Assembly (NCBI RefSeq): GCF_000690055.1
Contig: NZ_JJNZ01000024.1
Span: forward strand, 62,001 to 126,000
Reading direction: 5' to 3'
Source: Pseudoalteromonas fuliginea
GTDB lineage: Bacteria; Pseudomonadota; Gammaproteobacteria; Enterobacterales; Alteromonadaceae
Length of the DNA: 64,000 bases
The notes under the pieces: model-generated
The model's database searches: none
What the model saw: only the letters and a program-made list of their open reading frames with translations
Told to the model about the DNA's origin: nothing
Translations under genes and position numbers: made by a program
In this document: one piece after another, positions 1 to 9,065 of the stretch
How the letters are laid out: the number at the start of each line of letters is the position of its first letter
Numbering within the stretch: the first letter of the stretch is position 1

Positions 1-251
1 ATTGCTTTGTGAAGTACTTCACTCGCCTGAGCTCGATACTTATGATGCGCAGTACTGCTCTGCTGACGTTTATGTTGTGCTGCGACCTCAACTTGAAGCA
101 ACGTACGTTGCTTCATTGGCTCGCCATATTCTATTTCTAATGTATGAATAAAACCAATTTGCTGATGCGCAAAGCTATGACCAAGCAATAAATCATGTGC
201 TCGTTGGTCAAGTATTTTAGCTGTTCGTTGTTGCGCTACAAGTTCAGTCAT
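1..251 (-). CDS. Unidentified protein, N-terminal part only (runs off the window)
   Basis: The reverse strand is open from an ATG at 251 to the window edge, giving 83 residues that begin MTELVAQQ and are rich in Gln, His and Ala. I do not recognise the family. It starts 46 bases downstream of the pabA stop codon on the same strand, so it is probably co-transcribed with pabA. No signal peptide or membrane segment is visible in the part present. The C-terminal part lies outside the window, so its length and role cannot be judged. Confidence 0.6.
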   Translation of the reverse strand, partial: MTELVAQQRTAKILDQRAHDLLLGHSFAHQQIGFIHTLEIEYGEPMKQRTLLQVEVAAQHKRQQSSTAHHKYRAQASEVLHKA

Positions 252-297
252 AACATCCATTCATTAGTAAATATAAAATAAGTATCGGTATTAAAAA

Positions 298-879
298 TTA
301 GAAGCGCATTAAAAAGTTATCAAGCAGTGCTAATCCTTGTTCAGTTAAAATAGCTTCAGGATGAAACTGCACTCCCTCTATCGCTAACTCTTTATGGAGT
401 AACCCCATAATTTCGTCAAATTCACCTAATTCGGTTTGACTCCACGCGGTTACTTCAAGCTCTTTAGGCAGTGTTTGTGCTTTAACGACTAAAGAGTGAT
501 AACGACATACCGTTAATGGGTTGGCTAAACCTTTAAATACACCTTTATTGGTATGAACGATGGGCGATGTTTTACCGTGCATAATTTTTTTAGCACGAAT
601 GACATCACCACCCAAAGCTTGTGCGATGGTTTGGTGTCCCAAACAAATGCCTAAAATTGGGTATTGCCCTTTTAGCTGCTCAACCACGCTTAACGATATA
701 CCAGCTTCGTTAGGTGAGCAAGGACCCGGCGATAACACGATGTGTTTCGGGTTTAACTGTTTTATTTGTGCAATGCTTAGCTCGTCATTACGTTTTACTA
801 AAACGTCTTGATCTAAACGCTGAAAATATTGCACTAAGTTGTAAGTAAACGAATCGTAGTTGTCGATCATCAACAGCAT
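298..879 (-). CDS. pabA: Aminodeoxychorismate/anthranilate synthase glutaminase subunit
   Basis: 193-residue class-I glutamine amidotransferase of the PabA/TrpG family. It frees ammonia from glutamine for a chorismate-using partner: PabB for p-aminobenzoate and folate, or TrpE for anthranilate. The oxyanion-loop motif SPGPCSP is near residue 50, the nucleophile Cys79 sits in GICLGHQ, and the other triad members His173 and Glu175 sit in FHPE. Length and motifs are normal for a free-standing subunit. No trpE or pabB lies next to it, which fits PabA rather than a trp-operon TrpG, but the two cannot be separated from sequence alone. Confidence 0.93.
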   Translation of the reverse strand: MLLMIDNYDSFTYNLVQYFQRLDQDVLVKRNDELSIAQIKQLNPKHIVLSPGPCSPNEAGISLSVVEQLKGQYPILGICLGHQTIAQALGGDVIRAKKIMHGKTSPIVHTNKGVFKGLANPLTVCRYHSLVVKAQTLPKELEVTAWSQTELGEFDEIMGLLHKELAIEGVQFHPEAILTEQGLALLDNFLMRF

Positions 880-1424
880 TACACAACAGACCTTATAAAT
901 TATTGACCACTACTTCACACAAGTGGTACTAAGCGCTGCATTCTACCACTATTAATTAACCAACATAAATTAGCAAAAAGCGTTAAAAACTTGCTCTTTT
1001 AACTAAAATAGCAGCTCAAGATAGATTTATTGCCCAGAGTTCAGGTTACTTAAGTTTGATTCCACTCATAGTCGCTTAACTTCTGTGGTTATTCTACTTC
1101 CTCGCATCTTGAGCAATAATATCAAGCCCTAAGCTTTTCACGAGTAGTTAATACGACTATTTCAGCTGTATACCCCAGCCATAAATTATTGACCGCTAAA
1201 GTACGTGCGTTTATCGATCATTTTATTGCCTGCTTTGGTGAAGTCCCTTATTAGAAAAAACAATAACTGCTAAAAAGTAAAAGCGGTTGTTTGCGCTATA
1301 TCAAATTAAGTTGGCAATGGTTGATTTATGATTGTTTAAACCCCAGTGTATTATGTGAAGGTAATAATTCACTTAAACAACTCACTTACTTGTGAGCTCA
1401 TTTATATCCTATTAAGGAGCGAAT
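880..1424. other. 545-bp divergent intergenic region, no gene recognised
   Basis: This region separates pabA (leftward) from the YdcH-like gene (rightward) and must hold both promoters. I find no credible coding region. It contains one copy of a dispersed repeat (1010-1053) and a 14-bp direct repeat (ATAAATTATTGACC) at 895-908 and 1181-1194. The second may be a remnant or a duplicated regulatory site. Confidence 0.5.
1010..1053 (+). repeat. Dispersed intergenic repeat (family C), copy 1
   Basis: This stretch matches the reverse complement of 8760-8804. Of the first 30 aligned positions 25 are identical, including a 13-bp exact block (AGATAGATTTATT), and similarity continues through CAGAG-TCAG-TTACTTAA. 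There are two copies in opposite orientation in this window, both in or at the edge of intergenic space. Confidence 0.55.
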
Positions 1425-1673
1425 ATGTTAGGCGAAGACCACTCATTAACAAACGACTTTCCAGATCATTTAAATGCCATTGCAACACTCAATACTGACG
1501 ATTCTGAATTTGCCGAAAAGGCAACACAATACGATAAGTTAGACAAAGAAATAAGAGTATTGGAGCTTAAAGATGCGCCAATTAGCGATGAACAAATGCA
1601 TCAATTAAAGCATGTTCGCTCAGAATTAAAAGATTGGCTATACCAGCGTTTACTTCAAGCCGAACAACACTAA
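1425..1673 (+). CDS. YdcH/DUF465 family small protein
   Basis: 82-residue, highly charged, helical protein of the DUF465 (YdcH) family, whose function is unknown. The family hallmark is a run of Asp/Lys/Leu heptads followed by a second helix. Here that is a KLDKEIRVLE segment (about residues 38-47) and a C-terminal QLKHVRSELKDWL helix (59-71). A clear Shine-Dalgarno AAGGAG precedes the ATG by six bases. A bidirectional terminator follows, so it is a single-gene unit. Confidence 0.85.
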   Translation: MLGEDHSLTNDFPDHLNAIATLNTDDSEFAEKATQYDKLDKEIRVLELKDAPISDEQMHQLKHVRSELKDWLYQRLLQAEQH

Positions 1674-1680
1674 AAAGTAA

Positions 1681-1713
1681 AAAAGAGTTCGCTGTAAACA
1701 GTGAACTCTTTAC
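1681..1713. terminator. Bidirectional terminator between convergent genes
   Basis: Stem of about 13 bp (AAAGAGTTC-GCTG paired with CAGT-GAACTCTTT, one G-T wobble) around a TAAA loop, with A-rich and T-rich flanks. It serves the YdcH-like gene and the convergent ABM-domain gene. Confidence 0.8.
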
Positions 1714-1736
1714 TCGTCTTCAATCAAAAATCTATA

Positions 1737-2024
1737 TTACTTTACAAAACCACCCACTGGATTCATAAACACAGTAGCAGGGCCTGTAAAAGCGGCTTTA
1801 AAGTTGTCATTAAGCGCGCTAAATACGGTTATTTTAGTAATATCAACAACATCTAAGAACAGTGGTCCATTAGTCTCCCACTGTGCTAAATGGGCTTTAG
1901 CTGCATCCTCATTTCTATAACGCTCGTATATATGCACGCTTGACTCATCTTCGCTTAGCGTCCATTCGTACATTATGGTACCCGCTTCTTTTTTTGCTGC
2001 GGCTATTAGTTGCTCCATGATCAC
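1737..2024 (-). CDS. ABM-domain putative quinol monooxygenase (start probably further upstream)
   Basis: Antibiotic-biosynthesis-monooxygenase (ABM, YgiN-like) ferredoxin-like domain. The reading frame given begins at GTG 2024 (95 residues) and holds the usual YEW, HIYERY and PVGGF motifs. The frame stays open upstream to a stop at 2097-2099, and the extra residues (ITWTVEGAIKAGKKDQF) match the first beta strand and helix expected for this family. The GTG therefore probably truncates the protein. The extension contains no ATG, GTG or TTG, only ATT 2096, ATA 2093, ATC 2090 and ATT 2078. An AGGTGA ribosome-site-like sequence inside the end of the upstream SDR gene sits just before them. The gene overlaps or abuts that SDR and is probably translated with it. 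Confidence 0.75.
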   Translation of the reverse strand: MIMEQLIAAAKKEAGTIMYEWTLSEDESSVHIYERYRNEDAAKAHLAQWETNGPLFLDVVDITKITVFSALNDNFKAAFTGPATVFMNPVGGFVK

Positions 2025-2089
2025 TAAAAACTGATCTTTTTTGCCTGCTTTAATTGCGCCCTCAACAGTCCACGTAATAGGTGTATTGA

Positions 2090-2908
2090 TTATAATTCAC
2101 CTAATTTAAGCTGTGCTAAAACACTATCTAATGTATCAACTAGTTGTTGGTTTTTAGTCTCGTTTAATGCATCTATATGTGGCGGTGCAAAATGCTCAGC
2201 ATCGTTATCAAAATACAAACCTGTGGCGTTGTTAAATTCATCGCTAAGCGCAGCACGATAAAAAATATCAGCTCCTAATTTTAGATCTCCACCGTCTAAT
2301 CCGTATGCATCTTTAACCATTTTGCTACCCAGTAACGATTTTGGATTTACTGATACAACTAACGGGCCTACCTCTTTTAATTTAAGTCCTAGATAGCGCG
2401 ACCACATCGTAATAGCTAACTTACTTTGTGCATAAGCGTCACCATCCGAAAGCGCCTTATTACCAATAAATGCATCAAGGTTAACGCTTGATTGCGCGGC
2501 CGATGACACGTTAACTACACGCGCATTTTTATTTAATAGTGGTAACAGTAATTTAGTCAGTAAATAAGGTGCAAATGTATTTACGGCAAAACGCGCATCA
2601 AGGCCATCAGGTGTTGTTACGTTTTCAAGCTTGAATACACCAGCGTTATTAATAAGTACGTCAATTTGTTTATGATCTGCGCTTATCTGCTCTGCCAAAT
2701 AATGTACCTGTGACATTTCGCTTAAATCGGCCACATAGCTTTGAGTACTTGCCTGCGGGTAATGCTCGTTTAACATTGACTGTACATTATTAAGCTTTTC
2801 TATATTACGACCATGCAGTAATACAGTGTGACCTTGGGCCAGTAACATTTTTGCCGTCTCTAAACCAATGCCGTCTGTTGCACCGGTGATTAAAATGATT
2901 TTTTTCAT
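2090..2908 (-). CDS. Short-chain dehydrogenase/reductase
   Basis: 272-residue classical SDR. The dinucleotide-binding TGATDGIG is at 8-15, NNAG near 87-90, the catalytic serine in NVSSA near 136, and the Tyr159-x3-Lys163 pair in YAQSK. The overall pattern resembles the retinol-dehydrogenase/oxidoreductase type with an N-terminal MKKIILITG strand. The substrate is unknown. It heads a two-gene unit with the ABM-domain monooxygenase, suggesting a joint role in redox handling of a small quinone-like or carbonyl compound; that is an inference. Confidence 0.85.
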   Translation of the reverse strand: MKKIILITGATDGIGLETAKMLLAQGHTVLLHGRNIEKLNNVQSMLNEHYPQASTQSYVADLSEMSQVHYLAEQISADHKQIDVLINNAGVFKLENVTTPDGLDARFAVNTFAPYLLTKLLLPLLNKNARVVNVSSAAQSSVNLDAFIGNKALSDGDAYAQSKLAITMWSRYLGLKLKEVGPLVVSVNPKSLLGSKMVKDAYGLDGGDLKLGADIFYRAALSDEFNNATGLYFDNDAEHFAPPHIDALNETKNQQLVDTLDSVLAQLKLGEL

Positions 2909-3140
2909 GTGTATGCCCTCTCAGTGCAGCGTTAAGGTAGTAAAAAGCCTAACTACAATCTTAAAGTAAATTATGTAGCTATCGTAACACCCTTGCACAA
3001 CACTGATAATTAGCCGCACAGTTGAATCACTTTATATAATTAATTGATAATGCTAAGAGCTAATGAGCGAATGTTTTTTATTCTTTTATTTGAATTTAGC
3101 TCAGATCATTACTATTGTTTTTACACCTCCTTAATAGTAG

Positions 3141-3157
3141 TATTTATCATATAAATA
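3141..3157. promoter_or_regulatory. Candidate operator upstream of galE
   Basis: TATTTATCATATAAATA, 16 of 17 positions matching the palindrome TATTTATAATATAAATA found before glpD and the TonB receptor gene. It ends 18 bases before the galE start codon, in front of the galE-galT-galK unit. Confidence 0.6.
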
Positions 3158-3175
3158 TGCTTTTCGAGAAATAAC

Positions 3176-4189
3176 ATGAAAGTTTTAGTTACTGGCGGCA
3201 TGGGTTACATAGGTAGCCACACATGCATTGCATTGCATGAAGCAGGTATTACACCTGTTATTTATGATAACTTATCTAATGCAAGTGCGCGGGTACTTGA
3301 CCAACTCGAAAAGATTACAGGTACTCGGTTTGAGTTTATTTTGGGTGACATTCAAGACGAGCAACAATTTAAACTCGCTCTAAAACATACTAAAGCCGAA
3401 GCTGTTTTTCACTTTGCAGCTTTAAAAGCCGTTGGCGAATCAACTGAGCAACCGCTGCGTTATTATCAAAATAATGTGTCGGGCACATTAAGCATGTTAC
3501 AGAGCATGCAAGAGGCAGGCGTTAACCATATTATATTTAGCTCATCGGCTACTGTGTACGGCGAGCCAGACTACCTCCCTATTGACGAAAAGCATCCTAT
3601 ACGCGCAACTAACCCCTATGGTTGGACTAAAGTCATGGTTGAGCAAGCCATGCAAGACGTATGTAATGCCAACAGTCAATTTATGGGGATTGCGCTTCGT
3701 TACTTTAACCCAGTAGGTGCACACCCAAGCGGTTTACTAGGCGAAAGTCCTAATGGTATTCCTAATAACTTAATGCCATTTATTGCCCAAACTGCAGTAG
3801 GTAAGCGCGACGTGGTAAATATTTTTGGTGACGACTACGACACCGAAGATGGCACCGGCGTGCGCGACTATATTCACGTTTTAGATTTAGCTAAGGGTCA
3901 TGTTGCGGCATTTATGCAGCACAAAACAGACACCGCTTTTCATGCTTATAACTTAGGCACAGGGCAAGGTTATTCTGTGCTTGATATGATCAAAGCATTT
4001 AGCGCATCAGCCAATAAAGATATTCCTTATCAAATTACGCCGCGCCGAGCAGGTGATATTGCCTGTAATTACGCCAATGCCACAAAAGCGCAAAACACAC
4101 TTAACTGGCACGCAGAACTAACACTTAGCGACATGACAAACGACACATGGCGCTGGCAAACTAATTACCCAAGTGGGTTGGAGAGTTAA
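3176..4189 (+). CDS. galE: UDP-glucose 4-epimerase
   Basis: 337-residue extended SDR that interconverts UDP-galactose and UDP-glucose in the Leloir pathway. It has the GxxGxxG NAD motif in [10 protein letters not shown] (6-15), SSSATVYG with the catalytic serine, the YGWTK Tyr/Lys pair near 150, and the [10 protein letters not shown] segment typical of GalE. The length is standard for bacterial GalE. It is the first gene of galE-galT-galK-oxidoreductase-esterase; galT begins two bases after its stop codon, so translation is probably coupled. Confidence 0.96.
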   Translation: MKVLVTGGMGYIGSHTCIALHEAGITPVIYDNLSNASARVLDQLEKITGTRFEFILGDIQDEQQFKLALKHTKAEAVFHFAALKAVGESTEQPLRYYQNNVSGTLSMLQSMQEAGVNHIIFSSSATVYGEPDYLPIDEKHPIRATNPYGWTKVMVEQAMQDVCNANSQFMGIALRYFNPVGAHPSGLLGESPNGIPNNLMPFIAQTAVGKRDVVNIFGDDYDTEDGTGVRDYIHVLDLAKGHVAAFMQHKTDTAFHAYNLGTGQGYSVLDMIKAFSASANKDIPYQITPRRAGDIACNYANATKAQNTLNWHAELTLSDMTNDTWRWQTNYPSGLES

Positions 4190-4190
4190 T

Positions 4191-5255
4191 ATGACTTTAT
4201 TAGAAAGTACTCACAGACGTAAAAATCCGCTAACGGGTCGTTGGGTATTAGTGTCACCACATCGTAATAATCGCCCATGGTTAGGCGCAACAGAAGCTGT
4301 TAACGAAAACGTATTACCAAAACACGATGACAGCTGCCCACTTTGTCCTGGCAACACCCGTGCAAATGGCGACAGTAACCCAGATTACAAATACACCCAT
4401 GTATTTAGAAATGACTTTGGCGCACTCACACCTAATGCCAGCGAGCAATTACAAGGCTTAGAATCAGACAGCGATTTATTTATTGCCGACGAAGCCAGTG
4501 GCGAATGCCGCGTAATTTGTTTTTCTCCAGAGCACAATAAAACACTACCAGAGCTTAGCCAAAATGCATTGCACGAAGTAGTAAAAACTTGGAAACAAAA
4601 TTACACAGAGCTTGCACAGCAGTACGAATGCGTACAAGTTTTTGAGAATAAAGGCGAGATCATGGGTTGTTCGCAACCTCATCCTCACGGTCAAGTATGG
4701 GCGCATTCGCATTTATCAACGGAAATTGAAGCCGAAGATAACCAGCAGCTCGCCTATTATGAAAAGCATGGCACAGCCTTGCTTGCCGATTACGCGCAAA
4801 AAGAGCAAGCAGATCAAACTCGTGTAGTATTTGAAAACGAGCACTGGCTTGTGGTTGTGCCATTTTGGGCTGCATGGCCGTTTGAAACAATGCTAGTAAC
4901 TAAAGATAACATTCAAAACTTTAGCCAGCTAAACGATGCACAAACCGACTCTTTAGCTCAGGCTCTTAAAGTATTAACCACTAAATACGACAACGTATTT
5001 AATTGCAGCTTCCCCTATTCAATGGGTTGGCACAATGCACCAGCCAATAGAGGCTCTGATGAGCAGCACTGGCGCTTACATGCACATTTTTATCCGCCGC
5101 TACTTCGATCTGCTACCGTTAAAAAACACATGGTAGGCTACGAAATGCTAGGCGAAAGCCAACGCGATTTAAGCGCAGAAACCGCCGCTTCTATTTTAAA
5201 AGCAGCCAGTACCACACATTATAAAGATACAGCAGGACACATAGATGAAGCTTAA
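4191..5255 (+). CDS. galT: Galactose-1-phosphate uridylyltransferase
   Basis: 354-residue GalT, which transfers UMP from UDP-glucose to galactose 1-phosphate. The start is ATG 4191, with GGAGAG in the end of galE as ribosome site; an earlier in-frame start at 4173 would put extra residues inside galE. The nucleophile His166 sits in QPHPHGQ. Metal ligands are Cys49, Cys52, His115 and His164, matching the E. coli type-1 arrangement. The C-terminal segment has the HFYPPLLRS motif. The last 11 bases overlap galK. Confidence 0.96.
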   Translation: MTLLESTHRRKNPLTGRWVLVSPHRNNRPWLGATEAVNENVLPKHDDSCPLCPGNTRANGDSNPDYKYTHVFRNDFGALTPNASEQLQGLESDSDLFIADEASGECRVICFSPEHNKTLPELSQNALHEVVKTWKQNYTELAQQYECVQVFENKGEIMGCSQPHPHGQVWAHSHLSTEIEAEDNQQLAYYEKHGTALLADYAQKEQADQTRVVFENEHWLVVVPFWAAWPFETMLVTKDNIQNFSQLNDAQTDSLAQALKVLTTKYDNVFNCSFPYSMGWHNAPANRGSDEQHWRLHAHFYPPLLRSATVKKHMVGYEMLGESQRDLSAETAASILKAASTTHYKDTAGHIDEA

Positions 5256-6393
5256 CGAATTCCAACAACAATTTTTGTCACTGTATGGCGCGCCTGCACA
5301 AGGTATTGCTGCCGCCCCTGGGCGTGTAAATCTAATTGGTGAATTTACTGATTACAACGATGGCTTTGTTTTACCGTGTTCGTTAGCATTTCGTACCCAA
5401 GTTATGTTTAAACAGCGCGACGATAATATTATCACTGTGCGCTCTTTAAATTACCCAGGCGAGCAAGACCGCTTTAGCGTTGATAAAGAAATCACTGAAG
5501 GCCAGTCGCAATGGGGTAACTACATTCGCGCGGTGGCTTTTGTACTTAAACGAGCAGGCCATACATTACGTGGCGCTGACCTACTTATTGATAGTAATTT
5601 GCCGCAAGGCAGTGGCTTGTCGTCATCGGCTGCACTCGAAGTTGCTGTTGGCGGTATGTTTAACCATATTGCACAGCTTGGTTTACCACCAGAGAAAATT
5701 GCGTTATTTGGCCAAGAAGCCGAAAACGACTTTATGCATTGCCAATGCGGTATTATGGATCAGCTTATTTCGGCTAAAGGCGAGAATGGTCACGCACTTT
5801 TAATTGACTGCGAAAACTTAGCGACTACGGCGGTAAAAGTACCAGATGATTTAAACATTGTTATTGTTAATTCAAACTACCCGCGTAAATTAGTTGATAG
5901 CGAATACAACCAGCGCCGTATTGACTGCGAACAAGCTGCTGTAAAAATGGGTGTAGAAACACTTCGCCAAGCAACCATGACTGGCCTGCAAGCAGTAAAA
6001 GCGACATTAAGCGAAAACGAATATAAACGTGCACACCACGTAATTAGCGAAAACGATCGTGTAATTGCAGCAACTACTGCACTGCAAAATAACGATATGG
6101 ATGCACTTCGCACGCTAATGGCAGCATCGCACCAATCACTTAAACACGATTTTGAAGTAACCGTACCGGCAACCGATGGCCTAGTAGAAATTTGTAAAGA
6201 AGCGATGGGCGAGCGCGGCGCAGTACGTATGACAGGGGGTGGTTTTGGTGGCGCAATTGTATGTTTGTGTCGTGATGCTGAAGTACCATTAATTAAAGCA
6301 GCGGTAGAAAAGCATTACTTTGAGCGTTTTAGCTTAAATGCTGATATTTACGTATGTTCAGCGGGTTCAGGATTACAAATTACGTCTTTTTAA
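5245..6393 (+). CDS. galK: Galactokinase
   Basis: 382-residue GHMP kinase that phosphorylates alpha-D-galactose with ATP. The family signature [19 protein letters not shown] is near residues 27-45, the ATP-binding [15 protein letters not shown] follows near 116, and the C-terminal GHMP motif is [11 protein letters not shown]. The ORF overlaps galT by 11 bases (coupled translation). Together with galE, galT and the distant galM it completes the Leloir pathway inside this window. Confidence 0.96.
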   Translation: MKLNEFQQQFLSLYGAPAQGIAAAPGRVNLIGEFTDYNDGFVLPCSLAFRTQVMFKQRDDNIITVRSLNYPGEQDRFSVDKEITEGQSQWGNYIRAVAFVLKRAGHTLRGADLLIDSNLPQGSGLSSSAALEVAVGGMFNHIAQLGLPPEKIALFGQEAENDFMHCQCGIMDQLISAKGENGHALLIDCENLATTAVKVPDDLNIVIVNSNYPRKLVDSEYNQRRIDCEQAAVKMGVETLRQATMTGLQAVKATLSENEYKRAHHVISENDRVIAATTALQNNDMDALRTLMAASHQSLKHDFEVTVPATDGLVEICKEAMGERGAVRMTGGGFGGAIVCLCRDAEVPLIKAAVEKHYFERFSLNADIYVCSAGSGLQITSF

Positions 6394-6412
6394 ATAAATT
6401 TAAGGAATAAGC

Positions 6413-7417
6413 ATGGCAAAGGTTAATTGGGGAATTATTGGGTGTGGCAATATAGCTCACACCTTTGCTAAAAGCATTGCACATTGTAGTGATGCACAGC
6501 TTATTGGCGCGGCATCAACGAGTATGCAGCGCGCTAAAGAATTTGCCACACCGTACAATATTCAAGGCTATGAGAGCTATCAAGCTCTTATGCAATGCCC
6601 AAATATAGATGCTATTTATATTGCCAATACGCACGATCAACACTTTAAAACTATCGCCCAATGCTTAAAACATAATAAGCACGTGCTTAGCGAAAAACCA
6701 ATTACCGTTAATGCTAAGCAGTTGCAAAGTCTCACTGAGCTTGCAAAACAACAAAACTGCTTTTTAATGGAAGGCGTTTGGATGCGATTTTTACCAGCCA
6801 TAGTAAAATTACAACAGCTCCTAAGTGAAGGTGTTATTGGTAATGTGCACAGTGTTAATGCCAACTTTAGTTTACCTGGCAGCTTTGCCGACACTCACCG
6901 ATTAATGACCCCTGTAACAGCGGGTGGCGCCCTACTCGATTTAGGTATTTATCCTATTTCGATTGCTGATGTGGTATTTAATAAAGCCCCTGAACACATC
7001 AAATCCTTTGTACATAAAAGCACAACCGGTGTTGATGAGCGAAGCACTGCTATAGTTGATTACGGTAACGGGCAATTTGCATCTCTTGCCAGCGCACTGC
7101 AACAAAATGGCCCAACAGAAGCATGTATTAATGGTGAGCTTGGCTATATTCGAATCCCTCAGTTTGTAGGTGCACAAACGCTAGAGCTACACACAAACGA
7201 CCAAGACCCTCAGTACTTTGAATACAACTTTAGCGACAATGAAAACTTTAAGTTTGAAATTGCACATGTCACGCAGTGTATATTACAAAAACAAACCCAA
7301 AGCAGCGTGTTGCCCCTCGGTACTAGCTTACGAGTTATGAACATAATGGATACCTTACGAGCACAATGGCAGTTGCAATATAGCAATGCCGTCGAGTCGG
7401 CTGAACTGACTAATTAA
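6413..7417 (+). CDS. Gfo/Idh/MocA family NAD(P)-dependent oxidoreductase
   Basis: 334 residues with an N-terminal Rossmann fold (GIIGCGNIAHTF, 7-18), the family motif SEKPI near residue 93, and a C-terminal alpha/beta substrate domain with GGALLDLGIYP, a pattern like dihydrodiol or xylose/glucose dehydrogenases of this family. It starts 19 bases after galK with a ribosome site AAGGAA, so it belongs to the gal operon. The likely substrate is a sugar or sugar derivative produced by the locus, but this cannot be specified from sequence. Confidence 0.9.
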   Translation: MAKVNWGIIGCGNIAHTFAKSIAHCSDAQLIGAASTSMQRAKEFATPYNIQGYESYQALMQCPNIDAIYIANTHDQHFKTIAQCLKHNKHVLSEKPITVNAKQLQSLTELAKQQNCFLMEGVWMRFLPAIVKLQQLLSEGVIGNVHSVNANFSLPGSFADTHRLMTPVTAGGALLDLGIYPISIADVVFNKAPEHIKSFVHKSTTGVDERSTAIVDYGNGQFASLASALQQNGPTEACINGELGYIRIPQFVGAQTLELHTNDQDPQYFEYNFSDNENFKFEIAHVTQCILQKQTQSSVLPLGTSLRVMNIMDTLRAQWQLQYSNAVESAELTN

Positions 7418-7446
7418 AAAATAAAAATACACAACAAGGACACACA

Positions 7447-8769
7447 ATGACACACACACTCAAGGCGCTTTCAAAAGCTATATTACTTGCTACGTGCAGT
7501 TTATCTGCCAGTGTAGCTGTTGCTGAATCTAATAAACCAGAGCGGCTATACCCGCCAATCACTAGCGAAGTACTGCCAGAACTTGCAGCTAAAGGTAGCT
7601 ACAATGTAGGTGTGCAAACACTTGGTTTAGTTAACCCTGCGCAATTTGATCCCGCTACACAAGGTCAAAAAGATCGTCCTTTAAAAGTAGAAGTGTGGTA
7701 TCCGGCTGCAAATACAGCAAAAGCACCACTTAGCAGCTACACCGATCAAACTCGCTCAGGTAAAGAGTTTACTCTGCAAGCCGATGCAATGCGTGATGTC
7801 GCCATTAATAGTAAAGAGCACTACCCTGTCATTGTGCTTTCGCACGGTTATACCGGTTACCGTACAATTATGTACTACTTAGGCGAGCACTTAGCGTCGC
7901 ACGGTTACATAGTTGTAGCGATTGATCATACTGATTCAACTAACGCAGATGTTGATTTTAAAAATGCGCCGTTCTCAGGCTTTTTCAGTACGCTTATAAA
8001 TCGCTCTCGCGATCAGCAGTTTGTTATTAATTACTTCAACGAGCAAAATAACTTTGCAAGTAAGCAAGTAGATAACAAAAGCGCTGGTGTAATTGGTTAC
8101 TCAATGGGTGGCTATGGCGCGGTAAATACGATAGGTGGTTGTTACGCTTTTAATGAGCAAACTACGGCCATGTTTACGGGTATAAAAGACCCAGCTCAAA
8201 TTAAACAAGTACAGCAACTACTCAACAGCTGCGCTGGTGGACAATACCAAAACCCAAAAGTAGACCCACGTATAAAAGCCATGGTTGCCTTTGCACCGTG
8301 GGGCGGACAGCACGCTATATTTGATGCCAAAGCAATGGCAAATATTAAAGTACCTTCGCTTTATATAGCCGGTAACTTAGATGATATTTCAGGCTATGAA
8401 GGCATTAAAAACCTTTATAACCAAACAGGCAGCGAAGATAAGTACATGCTTACTTACAAAAATGCGCGCCATAATATTGCACCACACCCAGCCCCTGCTA
8501 TTGCACAAAGCAGCAGTGAGTTAGATATAGGCCATTACTACGAGCCATCGTGGTCTATGCGCACACTAAACGAAATCAATAAACACTTTGTGCTTGCTAT
8601 GATGGATTGCCACGTAAAAGGTATAGCCAGTGAGTGTAAATACTTAGATTTACCACAAAACGGCGACCAAGCTGTTGTTGATGGTAAGCCACTACCACAG
8701 TGGCACGGATTTGATAATCGCTTTTCCACTGGTATGGATTGGCAGCAAGCTAAACCACACGTTAAGTAA
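7447..8769 (+). CDS. Secreted alpha/beta-hydrolase of the PAF-acetylhydrolase-like lipase family
   Basis: 440 residues with a typical Sec signal peptide (hydrophobic stretch to about residue 27, ending SVAVA-ES), so periplasmic or exported. The fold carries the oxyanion HGYTG motif, the nucleophile serine in GYSMGGYG, an acid in AGNLDD and a histidine in NARHNIAP, the layout of bacterial platelet-activating-factor acetylhydrolase/dienelactone-hydrolase-like esterases. It is the last gene of the gal operon. In this setting it could deacylate a galactose- or glycerol-containing ester, for example a galactolipid; that is an inference. Its stop codon lies inside a dispersed repeat. Confidence 0.82.
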   Translation: MTHTLKALSKAILLATCSLSASVAVAESNKPERLYPPITSEVLPELAAKGSYNVGVQTLGLVNPAQFDPATQGQKDRPLKVEVWYPAANTAKAPLSSYTDQTRSGKEFTLQADAMRDVAINSKEHYPVIVLSHGYTGYRTIMYYLGEHLASHGYIVVAIDHTDSTNADVDFKNAPFSGFFSTLINRSRDQQFVINYFNEQNNFASKQVDNKSAGVIGYSMGGYGAVNTIGGCYAFNEQTTAMFTGIKDPAQIKQVQQLLNSCAGGQYQNPKVDPRIKAMVAFAPWGGQHAIFDAKAMANIKVPSLYIAGNLDDISGYEGIKNLYNQTGSEDKYMLTYKNARHNIAPHPAPAIAQSSSELDIGHYYEPSWSMRTLNEINKHFVLAMMDCHVKGIASECKYLDLPQNGDQAVVDGKPLPQWHGFDNRFSTGMDWQQAKPHVK

Positions 8770-8804
8770 CTGAGCTCTGGATAATAAATCTATCTCAAGC
8801 AGCT
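8760..8804 (-). repeat. Dispersed intergenic repeat (family C), copy 2
   Basis: Reverse-complement match to 1010-1053, beginning in the last codons of the esterase gene and covering its TAA stop. An imperfect hairpin (GTTCAGCGTTAACTGCGTTGAA) follows directly at about 8807-8828 and may be part of the same element. The rest of the 296-bp gap to glpK shows no gene. Confidence 0.5.
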
Positions 8805-9036
8805 ATGTTCAGCGTTAACTGCGTTGAATTTACTTGCAATAGTCCGTCAGATTTCAAGTTAAATAACTCACTAAAAGCGACTGTATCTCTTAAATAGTCG
8901 CGCTCGCACTTAAAATTTACTCAAAGTAAAACGCCCTGCTTTTTAAAAGTTATCAATAAAAACAGGCGAGTTTACTTTTTAGTAAGATATTTTAAGAAAA
9001 ACCATTGCCATTAGCTAACGTTAAAGGCAATCTAGC

Positions 9037-9053
9037 TATATATAAGATAAATA
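9037..9053. promoter_or_regulatory. Candidate operator upstream of glpK
   Basis: TATATATAAGATAAATA, 15 of 17 matches to the shared palindrome TATTTATAATATAAATA, 12 bases before the glpK start codon. The region is AT-rich, so a chance match cannot be excluded. Confidence 0.45.
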
Positions 9054-9065
9054 ATATTAATAAAT

